Assembly: GCA_013289065.1 (NCBI GenBank)
Contig: JABDAP010000007.1
Span: forward strand, 1 to 45,649
Direction of reading: 5' to 3'
Length of the DNA: 45,649 nucleotides
From: Bacteroidota bacterium
GTDB taxonomy: Bacteria; Bacteroidota; Bacteroidia; Chitinophagales; Chitinophagaceae
Shown here: positions 1 through 7,896 of the stretch, piece by piece
How positions within the stretch are numbered: position 1 is the stretch's first letter
Layout of the letters: each line of letters begins with the position of its first letter
The notes under the pieces: model-generated
Seen by the model: the letters and a program-made list of their open reading frames with translations, nothing else
Database searches by the model: none
What the model was told of the DNA's origin: nothing
Made by a program: the position numbers and the translations under genes

Positions 1-770
1 GAGGGAGTAGGTGGTACCGATATTCTTTTAAAATAATTCTCAACGTCTTTGTGCGAGAATGCCTGTCCCGTTGTGGCATCTACATAAAAATGGATCTTAT
101 CCTGCGGATGCCCCACATGTGTGGCAGCATCATAATCCGAATGATAAAAAGCGATGATGCATTGTTTGGGAATGTTGATGATCTTGGCATTGATATCAAG
201 CAGGTCGCACATTACCTGGTAAAGAATGCCATTCGCCAATGCATTTCCTTTTTTGCTTTCGAGCACTTTATGAATAAAGAATTCATCCGGGTGTTCGTAG
301 TTTACTTCTACGCCTTTGAGATTATAATAGTTGTAAATGATGCTCGACAAAACATTCGCCTGTTCCAGCGGCGTTAAAAAACTATTCAGCTCCAGCCATA
401 CATTGCGTCGGATCTTTTCTACATCCTGTAAAACAGGCGTAGTGTGCAGTTCGGGATATTGAAATTTTGAAACGAGTAATGCGCCGAATAAAAGATCATG
501 GTAAGCGCTGTCGCGCCATTCGGCCATGTCGTTGTGCAGGTCGGTGTAATGCAGGTGATGTATGATCATTTCAATGCGCTCCTGCACGTCTTCGCTCAGG
601 GTCGTTTCCCAAAGGTGTTCCAGATTGGGAATGATATTCTTGCCGTACGCCACGATCTTATCCGAAACGGTTGAATACACTTCCTCATCCGGATCATCTA
701 TAAGGGTAAACAATGCATTGATCTCTTTGGTTTCCTGCATAGATGCTTGTAATAAAGATGGTTTATGCAT
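1..770 (-). CDS. Transglutaminase-like (SirB1/Transglut_core2) protein, 3' end cut by window
   Basis: An open minus-strand frame of about 256 codons runs off the left edge without a stop. The protein starts with a helical region rich in acidic residues (TLIDDPDEEVYSTV). It then shows the family pattern of the SirB1/UPF0162 transglutaminase-like domain: YEHPDEFFIHKVLESKKGNA followed by a short alpha segment and NIPKQCIIAFYH. Proteins of this family usually carry a transglutaminase fold and sometimes TPR repeats at the C-terminus, which would lie outside the window. Two in-frame ATGs are possible, at 770 and at 740; 740 gives MQETKEINALF, which looks like the usual family start, and neither has a good ribosome-binding site. 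Enzymatic activity cannot be judged from this fragment. Confidence 0.72.
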   Translation of the reverse strand, partial: MHKPSLLQASMQETKEINALFTLIDDPDEEVYSTVSDKIVAYGKNIIPNLEHLWETTLSEDVQERIEMIIHHLHYTDLHNDMAEWRDSAYHDLLFGALLVSKFQYPELHTTPVLQDVEKIRRNVWLELNSFLTPLEQANVLSSIIYNYYNLKGVEVNYEHPDEFFIHKVLESKKGNALANGILYQVMCDLLDINAKIINIPKQCIIAFYHSDYDAATHVGHPQDKIHFYVDATTGQAFSHKDVENYFKRISVPPTP

Positions 771-964
771 GTATGAACCATGCAATCCTCTTTATTTTAT
801 ATCAAACTAAATTAAATTTTGGTTAACATACAGTAGTAAGTTATCCAACACATGTGGAAATATGACAATACAGTTACATAATAATAGTGTTATATATGCG
901 TTAACAGCGCTCCGCCATTGGTAAAAAATATCAAAATTAACAGCCCTGCAAAGTTTGAAAAGGG

Positions 965-972
965 TACTTTTG
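965..972 (+). promoter_or_regulatory. -7 promoter element of the desaturase gene
   Basis: TACTTTTG matches the Bacteroidota consensus TAnnTTTG exactly and ends 24 bases before the ATG at 997. No clear -33 TTTG was found at the expected distance. Confidence 0.6.
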
Positions 973-996
973 CCCATTACACATTTAAAGCGCCAT

Positions 997-2076
997 ATGT
1001 CACAATTTTCCGTACCCAAGTTTCAATCAGTTAAAGGGTCACTTCACACAGAACTAAAAACACGCGTTCAGCAGTATTTTGATGATAAGGGTATCAAATC
1101 AACAGGTACGTCAAAATTATTTACGAAAGCTTTTGTTCTTGTTATCGCACTGGTAGCGATATATATTCATCTTTTGGTTTGGACACCCGTTTGGTACCTC
1201 GCATTGGGCGAATGCATCCTTATGGGCGGGCTGGTTGCCGCGATCGGTTTCAATGTGATGCATGATGGCAGCCATGGAAGTTTCAGCAATAAAAAAGGAT
1301 TGAACCGTGTAGCGGCATCTTCTATCAGTTTATTAGGCGCCAATCATTTTATGTGGAACATGAAACATAATATGATCCACCACAGTTTTACAAATATCGA
1401 TGGCGTGGATGATGATATCGAGCTCGGAACACTGATGCGTATGGCGCCCACGCAAAAGCGTTTGAAGATGCATAAGTTCCAGCATTTTTATTTCTGGTTC
1501 CTCTATATGCTGCTGTATGTATTCTGGATCTTCTTTACTGATTATAAAAAATATTTTTCACAAAAGATAGGAAGCGTGCCATTGAAAAAAATGCGCATCG
1601 CCGATCATATCGAATTCTGGAGCGTGAAGGTTTACCACGCAGCTGTTTTTATTCTGATACCGATCCTTTGCGTAGGCTGGTTAAGCTGGCTGGTAGGATT
1701 CCTTGTAATGAGTGTAGTGGCCGGGTTTGTATTGAGTATCGTTTTCCAGCTGGCGCATACGGTTGAGCACACAGAATTTCCATTGGTTGATATTGATACC
1801 AATAAACTTCCCGATGAATTTGCCGCACACCAGATCAAAACCACGGCTAATTTTGCTACCCGCAATAAACTGGTAAGCTGGCTGGTTGGCGGATTGAATT
1901 TCCAGATCGAGCATCACCTGTTCCCGAAGATCTCACACGTACACTATCCTGCCATCAGTGAAATTGTAAGAAATGTTTGCAAAGAATATCAATTACAATA
2001 CATCGAATTTCCAACCATGCGTAAAGCAGTTGGGGCGCATGTGCGGTTTTTAAGGCAGTTGGGTAGATATGATTAA
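997..2076 (+). CDS. Acyl-lipid fatty acid desaturase
   Basis: The 359-residue product is an integral-membrane, di-iron fatty acid desaturase that would introduce a double bond into acyl chains of membrane lipids. All three histidine boxes are present: HDGSH at about 89-93, HNMIHH at about 124-129 and QIEHH at about 303-307. The QxxHH form of the third box is typical of front-end or delta-6/delta-5-like desaturases; the N-terminal cytochrome b5 domain found in many eukaryotic members is absent. Hydrophobic segments lie near 42-86, 166-182 and 215-250. I chose the ATG at 997 over one at 955 because a TACTTTTG promoter element lies between them. Transcription ends at a long hairpin shared with topA. 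The exact regioselectivity cannot be read from sequence. Confidence 0.9.
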   Translation: MSQFSVPKFQSVKGSLHTELKTRVQQYFDDKGIKSTGTSKLFTKAFVLVIALVAIYIHLLVWTPVWYLALGECILMGGLVAAIGFNVMHDGSHGSFSNKKGLNRVAASSISLLGANHFMWNMKHNMIHHSFTNIDGVDDDIELGTLMRMAPTQKRLKMHKFQHFYFWFLYMLLYVFWIFFTDYKKYFSQKIGSVPLKKMRIADHIEFWSVKVYHAAVFILIPILCVGWLSWLVGFLVMSVVAGFVLSIVFQLAHTVEHTEFPLVDIDTNKLPDEFAAHQIKTTANFATRNKLVSWLVGGLNFQIEHHLFPKISHVHYPAISEIVRNVCKEYQLQYIEFPTMRKAVGAHVRFLRQLGRYD

Positions 2077-2100
2077 TGCGGGAACTAAGTTGGTATTTGA

Positions 2101-2177
2101 GTTAAAAGTTAAAAGTGAATAGTTAAAAGTGAAGATAAGCTGATCCCACTTTTAACTATTCACTTTTAACTTTTAAC
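2101..2177. terminator. Perfect 31-bp inverted repeat between convergent desaturase and topA
   Basis: Arms 2101-2131 and 2147-2177 are perfectly complementary over 31 bp with a 15-base loop. The stem is AT-rich and is built from repeats of words such as GTTAAAAGT and GTGAATA. It fills the gap between the desaturase stop (2076) and the topA stop codon (2177-2179), so it can act as a bidirectional terminator. The stem is much longer than a normal intrinsic terminator and has no clear T-tract. Confidence 0.75.
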
Positions 2178-4741
2178 TACTTCTTTGTGGCTGCTTTCTT
2201 CGCAGTTTTTTTAGCCGCTTTCTTAACAGGCGCTTTCTTCGAAAACGCATTCGGCACCTGTTCCTCGATCATTTTTTTGATCACTTCCACATCAATATCG
2301 GCGAGTTCTTCGGGAGTATATTTATCGCCGCCCTGTTTCCTGTTCAGCTTCAGCATTTTTTTGTTGAAACGTACAAACGGGCCCCAGCGGCCATTCTCGA
2401 TAGAAATTTTTTCTGCGGGCCATTGCCTGATAAAACGGTTGGCTTCCTTATCCACTTTCTTTTCGATCAGCGCATTGATATCTTCCTGCGATAACGAATC
2501 ATAATTATATGCGCGCGGAATATTAATATACATATCGTTCCACTTAATGAACGGGCCAAAACGCCCCTTGCCTTTGGTTACGGGCAGTTCATTATAAAAA
2601 CCGATCGGCGCATCTGCCAGTTGTTTTTCACCGATGAGCTGAATGGCTCTTTCCAGTTCCATCTCATGCAGATCCTCACCTTTGGGAATGGAAATAAACT
2701 GTTCGCCGAGTTTTATGTATGGGCCAAACCTTCCAACATTTACCGATAATTCCTGCCCTTCATACTCGCCGAGTGTTCTGGGTAATGAAAACAACTGCAT
2801 CGCTTCTTCCATGGTAATGGTTTCGATGCTCTGCGTTTGTTTCAGTTTGGCGAAACGCGGTTTTTCTTCTTCGTTGGCAGTGTCGCCGATCTGTACCATC
2901 GGGCCGTAACGCCCCATCCGTGCAATTACTTTTTTGCCGGTGGCTTCATCAATGCCTAATTCTCTTTCACCTTTTGCGCGCTCTGCATTTTCGAGTGTGT
3001 GTTCAATGGTTTCATGGAAAGGTTTATAAAAACCATCGATCATATTGCTCCAGGTTATTTTGCCTTCGGCGATCTGGTCAAACTCTTCTTCGATCTTTGC
3101 CGTAAAACTGAAATCCATCACTTTGGTAAAATACTGTTTCAGGAAATCGGTAACAACGCTGCCAAGATCTGTAGGAAATAATTTATTTTTTTCTGCGCCC
3201 GTATTTTCCTGGATGATCTCTTTTTCGACCGAATCATTTTTTGTTAAACGCAATAAAGCAGAATTTCTTTTCACACCTTCTTTATCACGCTTCTCTACAT
3301 AATTTCTTTTTACAATGGTAGAGATAGTTGGCGCATAAGTAGACGGGCGGCCGATTCCCAGCTCTTCCAGTTTCTTTACCAGCGAGGCTTCCGTGTAACG
3401 GGCGGCGGCGCGTGAAAATTTTTCTGTGGCCGTCATCTGCACAAAATTCAGTTGCTGCCCAACCGTTAACGGCGGCAACATGCCTTCTGTATTTTCTTCA
3501 TCCTCTTCATCTTTTCCTTCGAGATAAACTTTCAGGAAGCCATCGAACTTCATCACTTCGCCATTGGCAGATAATGTTTCATTATTACTGCTCACATTTA
3601 TTTTAGCTGTTGTCTTTTCAAATTCCGCATCACTCATCTGCGATGCGATGGTGCGTTTCCAGATCAGTTCATACAACCTGCGCAGGTCTTCATCTTCCAC
3701 TGAGGTAGTACTCATATAAGTTGGGCGGATCGCTTCGTGTGCTTCCTGCGCGCTTTCATTTTTATTTTTGAATTTGCGCGGCTGGTGATATTGGCTGCCG
3801 TATGCTTTATTGATCTGTTCGCTGATATCACCCAACGCCGTATCGCTTAAACTGATACTGTCGGTACGCATATAAGTGATCTTACCGCTTTCATATAATT
3901 TCTGTGCGAGTAACATGGTCTTGCTCACACTATATCCCATCTTCCGCGATGCTTCCTGTTGCAAGGTCGATGTGGTAAAAGGCGCAGCCGGCGTTCGCTT
4001 AGCAGGTTTTACCTGGATATCAGTAACTGTATAATCGGCGCCTTTGCAGGTTTCTAAAAATGCCGCCGCATCTTTTTCGGTAGACATTTTATTCGGGCCA
4101 TCTGCCTTAAATGTTACCTCTTTACTATTGATATCGTTCGCAGTAAAATAAGCTTCTACTTTATAGGTACTCTCCGGAATAAAATTATTGATCTCTCTTT
4201 CCCTTTCCACGATCAGCCTAACCGCAACACTTTGTACACGTCCCGCACTTAAACTTCTCTGCATGCCGATCTTGCGCCACAACACGGGGCTCAGTTCAAA
4301 ACCCACTAACCTGTCGAGCACACGCCTTGCCTGCTGTGCGTTCACAAGATTCATATTGATCAAACGTGGATTCTCCACCGCTTTTTTTATTGCCGGTGCG
4401 GTGATCTCATGAAAAACGATCCGTTTGGTTGTTTTAGGGTCGAGGCCCAATACTTCTGCCAGGTGCCAGCTGATACTTTCCCCTTCACGATCCTCATCCG
4501 ATGCGAGCCATACTTCGTCTGATTTTTTTGCCAGCTGTTTTAATTCTTTTACCACTCTTTCTTTATCCTCCGGTACTTTATATCTCGGCTGGTAATGATT
4601 GTTCACATCAATACCCATATCATCCTTTTCCAGGTCGCGGATATGGCCATAACAGCTCTTCACCTCAAAATCTTTTCCGAGGATCTTCTCTATGGTTTTG
4701 GCTTTTGCCGGTGACTCAACGATCAATAGATTTTTTGCCAT
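2177..4741 (-). CDS. topA: DNA topoisomerase I
   Basis: The 854-residue product is a type IA topoisomerase that relaxes negatively supercoiled DNA. The TOPRIM domain begins with LLIVESPAKAKTIEKIL and contains the metal-binding DEDREGE at 82-88. The active-site tyrosine is Tyr290 in ITYMRTDS. The C-terminal part has four copies of a glycine-rich repeat (GRYGPMVQIG, GRFGPYIKLG, GRFGPFIKW, GRWGPFVRF), not the Cys4 zinc ribbons of the E. coli enzyme. It ends in a lysine/alanine-rich tail that probably helps DNA binding. It starts at ATG 4741 after a 144-base gap from the hydrolase gene on the same strand. Downstream it is insulated from the desaturase by a perfect hairpin. Confidence 0.97.
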   Translation of the reverse strand: MAKNLLIVESPAKAKTIEKILGKDFEVKSCYGHIRDLEKDDMGIDVNNHYQPRYKVPEDKERVVKELKQLAKKSDEVWLASDEDREGESISWHLAEVLGLDPKTTKRIVFHEITAPAIKKAVENPRLINMNLVNAQQARRVLDRLVGFELSPVLWRKIGMQRSLSAGRVQSVAVRLIVEREREINNFIPESTYKVEAYFTANDINSKEVTFKADGPNKMSTEKDAAAFLETCKGADYTVTDIQVKPAKRTPAAPFTTSTLQQEASRKMGYSVSKTMLLAQKLYESGKITYMRTDSISLSDTALGDISEQINKAYGSQYHQPRKFKNKNESAQEAHEAIRPTYMSTTSVEDEDLRRLYELIWKRTIASQMSDAEFEKTTAKINVSSNNETLSANGEVMKFDGFLKVYLEGKDEEDEENTEGMLPPLTVGQQLNFVQMTATEKFSRAAARYTEASLVKKLEELGIGRPSTYAPTISTIVKRNYVEKRDKEGVKRNSALLRLTKNDSVEKEIIQENTGAEKNKLFPTDLGSVVTDFLKQYFTKVMDFSFTAKIEEEFDQIAEGKITWSNMIDGFYKPFHETIEHTLENAERAKGERELGIDEATGKKVIARMGRYGPMVQIGDTANEEEKPRFAKLKQTQSIETITMEEAMQLFSLPRTLGEYEGQELSVNVGRFGPYIKLGEQFISIPKGEDLHEMELERAIQLIGEKQLADAPIGFYNELPVTKGKGRFGPFIKWNDMYINIPRAYNYDSLSQEDINALIEKKVDKEANRFIRQWPAEKISIENGRWGPFVRFNKKMLKLNRKQGGDKYTPEELADIDVEVIKKMIEEQVPNAFSKKAPVKKAAKKTAKKAATKK

Positions 4742-4813
4742 ACAGCCTGTCTAATCCGCCTCTGACGGAGCTTTTATCGAGTTTTTCTTATTGCCTGACC
4801 GCTTAAAAGATCA

Positions 4814-4828
4814 TCCCGCGGGGCGGGA
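4814..4828. repeat. Short GC palindrome TCCCGC/GCGGGA
   Basis: TCCCGC (4814-4819) and GCGGGA (4823-4828) form a 6-bp perfect stem with a GGG loop, in the 144-base gap between the hydrolase stop and topA. The minus-strand reading TTTTCTCCCGC...GCGGGAT is repeated at 7293-7315. A second weak stem, TCCG/CGGA at 4755-4769, lies in the topA leader. Confidence 0.5.
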
Positions 4829-4885
4829 GAAAAGAAAGGGTCTTACCCTGCAATATTAGGGGAAACCATCAAAACGCAAAAAATA

Positions 4886-5761
4886 TCAGGAAATGTGCCG
4901 GCTGAAAAACTGCAGGATCTCATCACAAACTTTATCGTCCTTATATACTTTACTGTGCCCCAAATGTTCTGTAATATGGAATTGGACATTCGGCAGATCG
5001 GCTGACAGTAAGGGTTTTACGTCTTCGAACGGGCAGATGGGATCGTGTTTATCATGCACCCACAGAACCGGCGATGTTATTTTTTTAATAACCCTGCTCA
5101 CAGAAAAGTAGCTGATGGGCCTGTTGGCGATCTCGCTGATCACCTGCCGGAATGTTTCGCGCACTTTCTCTTCAACAGGAAGAATATGAAAAAAATTGTT
5201 GATGGCACGCTCCGTTTCAGTAGCCGGGGCGATCAGTACCAGCTTTCTTTTTTCAGGATCCGGCAACTCCTCAAAAGCAAGCGAAGCAGCGAGGCCGCCA
5301 AGCGAATGCCCCATCATACCATACAAAGGGCCATACAATGAATCAACCTTCAGCAGCATATTCTTATATAAGTAAGCATTGATGCGTTTGCCATCGCTGA
5401 TGCCGTGCGCGGGTGCATCAAAAGCAAGCACTTCAAACCCTTTTTTCTGTAACGGCAGAATATATGTTTCAAATTTATACGCGTAACTGTTGTAGCCATG
5501 CACGATCAGTATTTTTTTGCCGTTGGGATGTGCCGGCAGCCAGCGAAATCCGCGGATGGTGAGGCCATTGATTTCAAAAGATATTTTTTCAGCTTTGAGA
5601 AATACAGGCGGTGGTTTTCTTTTGTTCGACCTTCCTTCAAACGGTGTGCAGAAAATATCAACAGCCATTTCGCCCGCCTTGCGCGGTGATACCAATGCGA
5701 TGGTTTTTAGTTTTGTTTTATAATAGCCGATCAGCAGCTTTTGCGCTAATTTCATCTTCAT
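4886..5761 (-). CDS. Alpha/beta hydrolase
   Basis: The 291-residue product (from ATG 5761) is a cytoplasmic alpha/beta-fold hydrolase, probably an esterase or lipase-like enzyme; its substrate is unknown. The catalytic triad is visible: Ser153 in GHSLGG, Asp240 in HDKHDP and His269 in HLGHS. HGYNS at 88-92 provides the oxyanion-hole region. There is no signal peptide. The frame is open upstream to 5881, but that part overlaps the divergent DUF2520 gene and has no homology-like character, so 5761 (or ATG 5755) is the better start. A TATCTTTG -7 element ends five bases before this ATG. The start codons of the two divergent genes are only 12 bases apart. Confidence 0.86.
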   Translation of the reverse strand: MKMKLAQKLLIGYYKTKLKTIALVSPRKAGEMAVDIFCTPFEGRSNKRKPPPVFLKAEKISFEINGLTIRGFRWLPAHPNGKKILIVHGYNSYAYKFETYILPLQKKGFEVLAFDAPAHGISDGKRINAYLYKNMLLKVDSLYGPLYGMMGHSLGGLAASLAFEELPDPEKRKLVLIAPATETERAINNFFHILPVEEKVRETFRQVISEIANRPISYFSVSRVIKKITSPVLWVHDKHDPICPFEDVKPLLSADLPNVQFHITEHLGHSKVYKDDKVCDEILQFFSRHIS

Positions 5762-5766
5762 AAGTT

Positions 5767-5774
5767 CAAAGATA
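5767..5774 (-). promoter_or_regulatory. -7 element of the hydrolase gene, overlapping the divergent start codon
   Basis: On the minus strand 5774-5767 reads TATCTTTG, an exact TAnnTTTG match. It ends five bases before the hydrolase ATG and its first base is the A of the opposite gene's ATG at 5774. If used, the message would be leaderless or nearly so. Confidence 0.5.
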
Positions 5775-6556
5775 TGCAGGTTACAATCATTGGTTCGGGC
5801 AATGTGGCTACGGTGATGGGAAAGATTTTGGTTGAGAAAGGATATAAAGTAAATAAAGTATATAGCCGTAAGCACGAACATGCTTCGGAACTCGCTGCCG
5901 AGTTGCGTGGCGAAGCAATTACCGATCTTTCATTGATAGGTAATGATGCAGATATTTACTTACTGGCCGTTACCGATGATGCACTGGCAGAAGTTGCGTC
6001 AAAAATTTCTGTAAAAGATAAACTGGTTATTCATACTGCGGGATCGGTATCAAAAGAAGTTTTAAAGAACAGCAGCACAAATTATGGCGTTTTATGGCCG
6101 ATGAAAATGATCCGCAGATCCATGCAAACACTTATTCCTGTAACGATGGTTGTTGATGGAAATACGGAAGCTGTAACGCGCGAACTTCACCAGCTCGCAT
6201 CGGCATTTTCACCCGTGATTACGACGGCAGATGACCCGCTTCGCCTGAAGATGCATATGCTTGCAGCCATCACGTCTAATTTTTCCAATCATTTATACCA
6301 GCTCGCTGCGGAATATTGCGAGGCCGAGCAGATCGATTTTAGTTTTTTTTATCCGTCGATAGAAGAAACGGCGCAGCGTATCCGGTCAACACATCCCAAA
6401 CTGTTACAGGCCGGGCCGGCATTCAGGGGCGACAGGCAAACGATTGAAAAGCACCTTGCTTTGCTGGCGCCATACCCGCAGGTAAAAAAATTGTACGAAG
6501 CTTTGACTGAAAGCATCCGGGCATCTTTTCCGGGTAACGAAAAGGCTAATCTGTAA
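5774..6556 (+). CDS. Rossmann-like / DUF2520 domain protein
   Basis: The 260-residue protein starts with a dinucleotide-binding pattern, VTIIGSGNVATVMGKIL, of the Rossmann-like domain found in F420/NADP-type oxidoreductases. It continues into the DUF2520 helical domain (about 125-255), which resembles 6-phosphogluconate-dehydrogenase-like C-terminal domains. The usual family length is about 250-290, so it is complete. The reaction is unknown; a pantoate- or pyrroline-reductase-like role is sometimes guessed from the fold but nothing here proves it. It heads a rightward gene run and is divergent from the hydrolase with only 12 bases between start codons. Confidence 0.85.
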   Translation: MQVTIIGSGNVATVMGKILVEKGYKVNKVYSRKHEHASELAAELRGEAITDLSLIGNDADIYLLAVTDDALAEVASKISVKDKLVIHTAGSVSKEVLKNSSTNYGVLWPMKMIRRSMQTLIPVTMVVDGNTEAVTRELHQLASAFSPVITTADDPLRLKMHMLAAITSNFSNHLYQLAAEYCEAEQIDFSFFYPSIEETAQRIRSTHPKLLQAGPAFRGDRQTIEKHLALLAPYPQVKKLYEALTESIRASFPGNEKANL

Positions 6557-6596
6557 AGTTTTCCTCATGTCGGATGGATAAATAAAGATTCTAAGA

Positions 6597-6604
6597 TACT
6601 TTTG
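6597..6604 (+). promoter_or_regulatory. -7 promoter element of the ferredoxin gene
   Basis: TACTTTTG is an exact TAnnTTTG match and ends 19 bases before the ATG at 6624. No convincing -33 box was seen. Confidence 0.6.
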
Positions 6605-6623
6605 CCTCCCAAACGGATGAGAA

Positions 6624-6959
6624 ATGTACACGATCAAAATAAAATTTGAACAAAAGGGGCTGGAGCCGGTTACGCTTTCAAACATAGCCAACGACCAGAG
6701 TTTGCTGGAAGTTTGCCTGGATAATGATATCGAACTTCACCATAACTGCGGCGCGGTTTGCGCCTGTAGTACCTGTCATATATATATAGATAAAGGCATG
6801 GATCTCCTGGAAGAACTGAATGACCGCGAAGAAGATTTTATCGATCGTGCGGTAAACCCGCGTATCAATTCAAGATTAGGTTGCCAGTGTGTGTTACAGG
6901 AAGGAGGCGGCGAAGTAGAAATTACCTTACCCGACCAGACCCAATTCCTCGGCGAATAA
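6624..6959 (+). CDS. fdx: [2Fe-2S] ferredoxin, ISC/adrenodoxin type
   Basis: The 111-residue acidic protein carries one [2Fe-2S] cluster and would deliver electrons, probably in iron-sulfur cluster assembly. The cluster ligands follow the adrenodoxin/Isc spacing CX5CX2C...C: Cys42, Cys48 and Cys51, then Cys87. Extra cysteines are present at 46 and 89. The acidic helix LLEELNDREEDFIDRA is the usual partner-binding surface. It has its own TACTTTTG promoter and is followed after 34 bases by iscX, which supports an iron-sulfur assembly role. Other ISC genes (iscS, iscU, hscA, hscB) are not in this window. Confidence 0.92.
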   Translation: MYTIKIKFEQKGLEPVTLSNIANDQSLLEVCLDNDIELHHNCGAVCACSTCHIYIDKGMDLLEELNDREEDFIDRAVNPRINSRLGCQCVLQEGGGEVEITLPDQTQFLGE

Positions 6960-6993
6960 AAACCAACAACAAACAACAAACCACAAACTAACA

Positions 6994-7233
6994 ATGGCCC
7001 ACTTTGAACCACCCATACACTGGAACGACCACGAAGATATTGCGATGAAATTATACGAGCGTTTTGGCGATGAGTTCAACGAAGGAAAAATATACCGTAT
7101 CCGTTTTACCGACCTGCTTGAATGGATCTTACAGATCCCGAATTTCTCCGGCACCCGGGAGCAAAGCACTGAAGGGCATTTGGAAATGATACAGAGTGCG
7201 TGGGTGTATGAGTGGAGGGATAATCAAAAATGA
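6994..7233 (+). CDS. iscX: Fe-S assembly protein IscX
   Basis: The 79-residue acidic protein matches the IscX/YfhJ family over its whole length. Hallmarks are HWNDHEDIAMKLYERFGDEF near the N-terminus, RFTDLLEWIL in the middle, and the C-terminal pattern EMIQSAWVYEW. In E. coli IscX binds the cysteine desulfurase IscS and modulates cluster assembly. The gene follows fdx by 34 bases on the same strand and is probably co-transcribed with it. Its stop codon is followed immediately by a GGAATT-type repeat. Confidence 0.9.
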   Translation: MAHFEPPIHWNDHEDIAMKLYERFGDEFNEGKIYRIRFTDLLEWILQIPNFSGTREQSTEGHLEMIQSAWVYEWRDNQK

Positions 7234-7268
7234 TTTTGGAATTTTGGAATTGGGAAATTTTGGAATTG
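7234..7268. repeat. GGAATT-type tandem repeat
   Basis: Three copies of TTTGGAATT in about 35 bases directly after the iscX stop. Closely related words form a larger inverted repeat at 40988-41130 between ribF and purM. Confidence 0.6.
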
Positions 7269-7296
7269 AAAACAAAAATCCCATTTTCAAATTTTC

Positions 7297-7314
7297 TCCC
7301 GCGATATTGCGGGA
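7297..7314. repeat. Short GC palindrome TCCCGC/GCGGGA
   Basis: TCCCGC (7297-7302) and GCGGGA (7309-7314) with a six-base loop, flanked by TTTTC and T as in the copy at 4814-4828. It lies just before the proposed TTG start of the HAD phosphatase. Confidence 0.5.
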
Positions 7315-7327
7315 TCAAATCTTCAAA

Positions 7328-7843
7328 TTGCTCAATAAGTTTAAACATATCACCACCTTCGTTTTCGATGTCGACGGCGTACTGACCGATGGAACTTTAT
7401 TGGTATTGCCCGGCGGTGTGATGGCGCGTAGAATGAATATTAGAGATGGATATGCATTGCAGCTTGCAGTTAAGAAAGGTTATCATATAGTTATCATTTC
7501 GGGCGGCAATTCTGATGAAGTAACAAACAGGTTAACAAAACTTGGCATCACAGATATATGGATGCAGGTTGAGAATAAAACATCCGTACTGCAGCAGTTC
7601 ATGCAAGAACATCAACTGGAAAAAAATGCGGTGCTGTATATGGGTGATGATATTCCTGACCTGCAGGTGATGCAGCTCGCTGGATTGCCGTGTTGCCCTG
7701 CAGATGCGGCGCAGGAGATCAAAGAGGCCGCTGTTTATATTTCGCATCTTAAAGGCGGCGATGGCTGTGCAAGGGATGTGATCGAAAAAGTGATGCGGTT
7801 ACGAGGCAACTGGGGAGAAGATGTTTCCATCCGCGCCCGATAA
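7328..7843 (+). CDS. KdsC-like HAD-superfamily phosphatase
   Basis: The roughly 171-residue protein is a small C0-type HAD phosphatase like KdsC, which removes phosphate from Kdo-8-phosphate in lipopolysaccharide synthesis. Motif I is FVFDVDGVLTDG (nucleophile Asp14, acid Asp16), motif II is IISGGNS and motif IV is GDDIPD at 106-111. Length and lack of a cap domain fit the family. The frame is open back to an ATG at 7196, but that stretch overlaps iscX and reads through the GGAATT repeat and a palindrome, so I place the start at TTG 7328, giving MLNKFKHITTF. The specific substrate is not proven; no other Kdo gene is nearby. It is followed by the UbiA-like gene after 53 bases. Confidence 0.85.
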   Translation: MLNKFKHITTFVFDVDGVLTDGTLLVLPGGVMARRMNIRDGYALQLAVKKGYHIVIISGGNSDEVTNRLTKLGITDIWMQVENKTSVLQQFMQEHQLEKNAVLYMGDDIPDLQVMQLAGLPCCPADAAQEIKEAAVYISHLKGGDGCARDVIEKVMRLRGNWGEDVSIRAR

Positions 7844-7896
7844 GCAATTCTTTATTTCTACCCGCACTGGATTATCTTGTGGAATAAATTTACCTC

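Noticed and set aside
807..1019. 70-codon minus-strand frame across the desaturase promoter and start
   Set aside because: It overlaps the desaturase start and its promoter, has a cysteine- and leucine-rich random composition and no recognisable domain.
2187..4806. Several plus-strand frames of 60-105 codons opposite topA
   Set aside because: They are antisense shadows of a long, well-conserved gene and have no domain character.
7196..7327. Upstream extension of the HAD phosphatase to an ATG at 7196
   Set aside because: The extension overlaps iscX and reads through the GGAATT repeat and a palindrome; the family starts near FVFDVDG.
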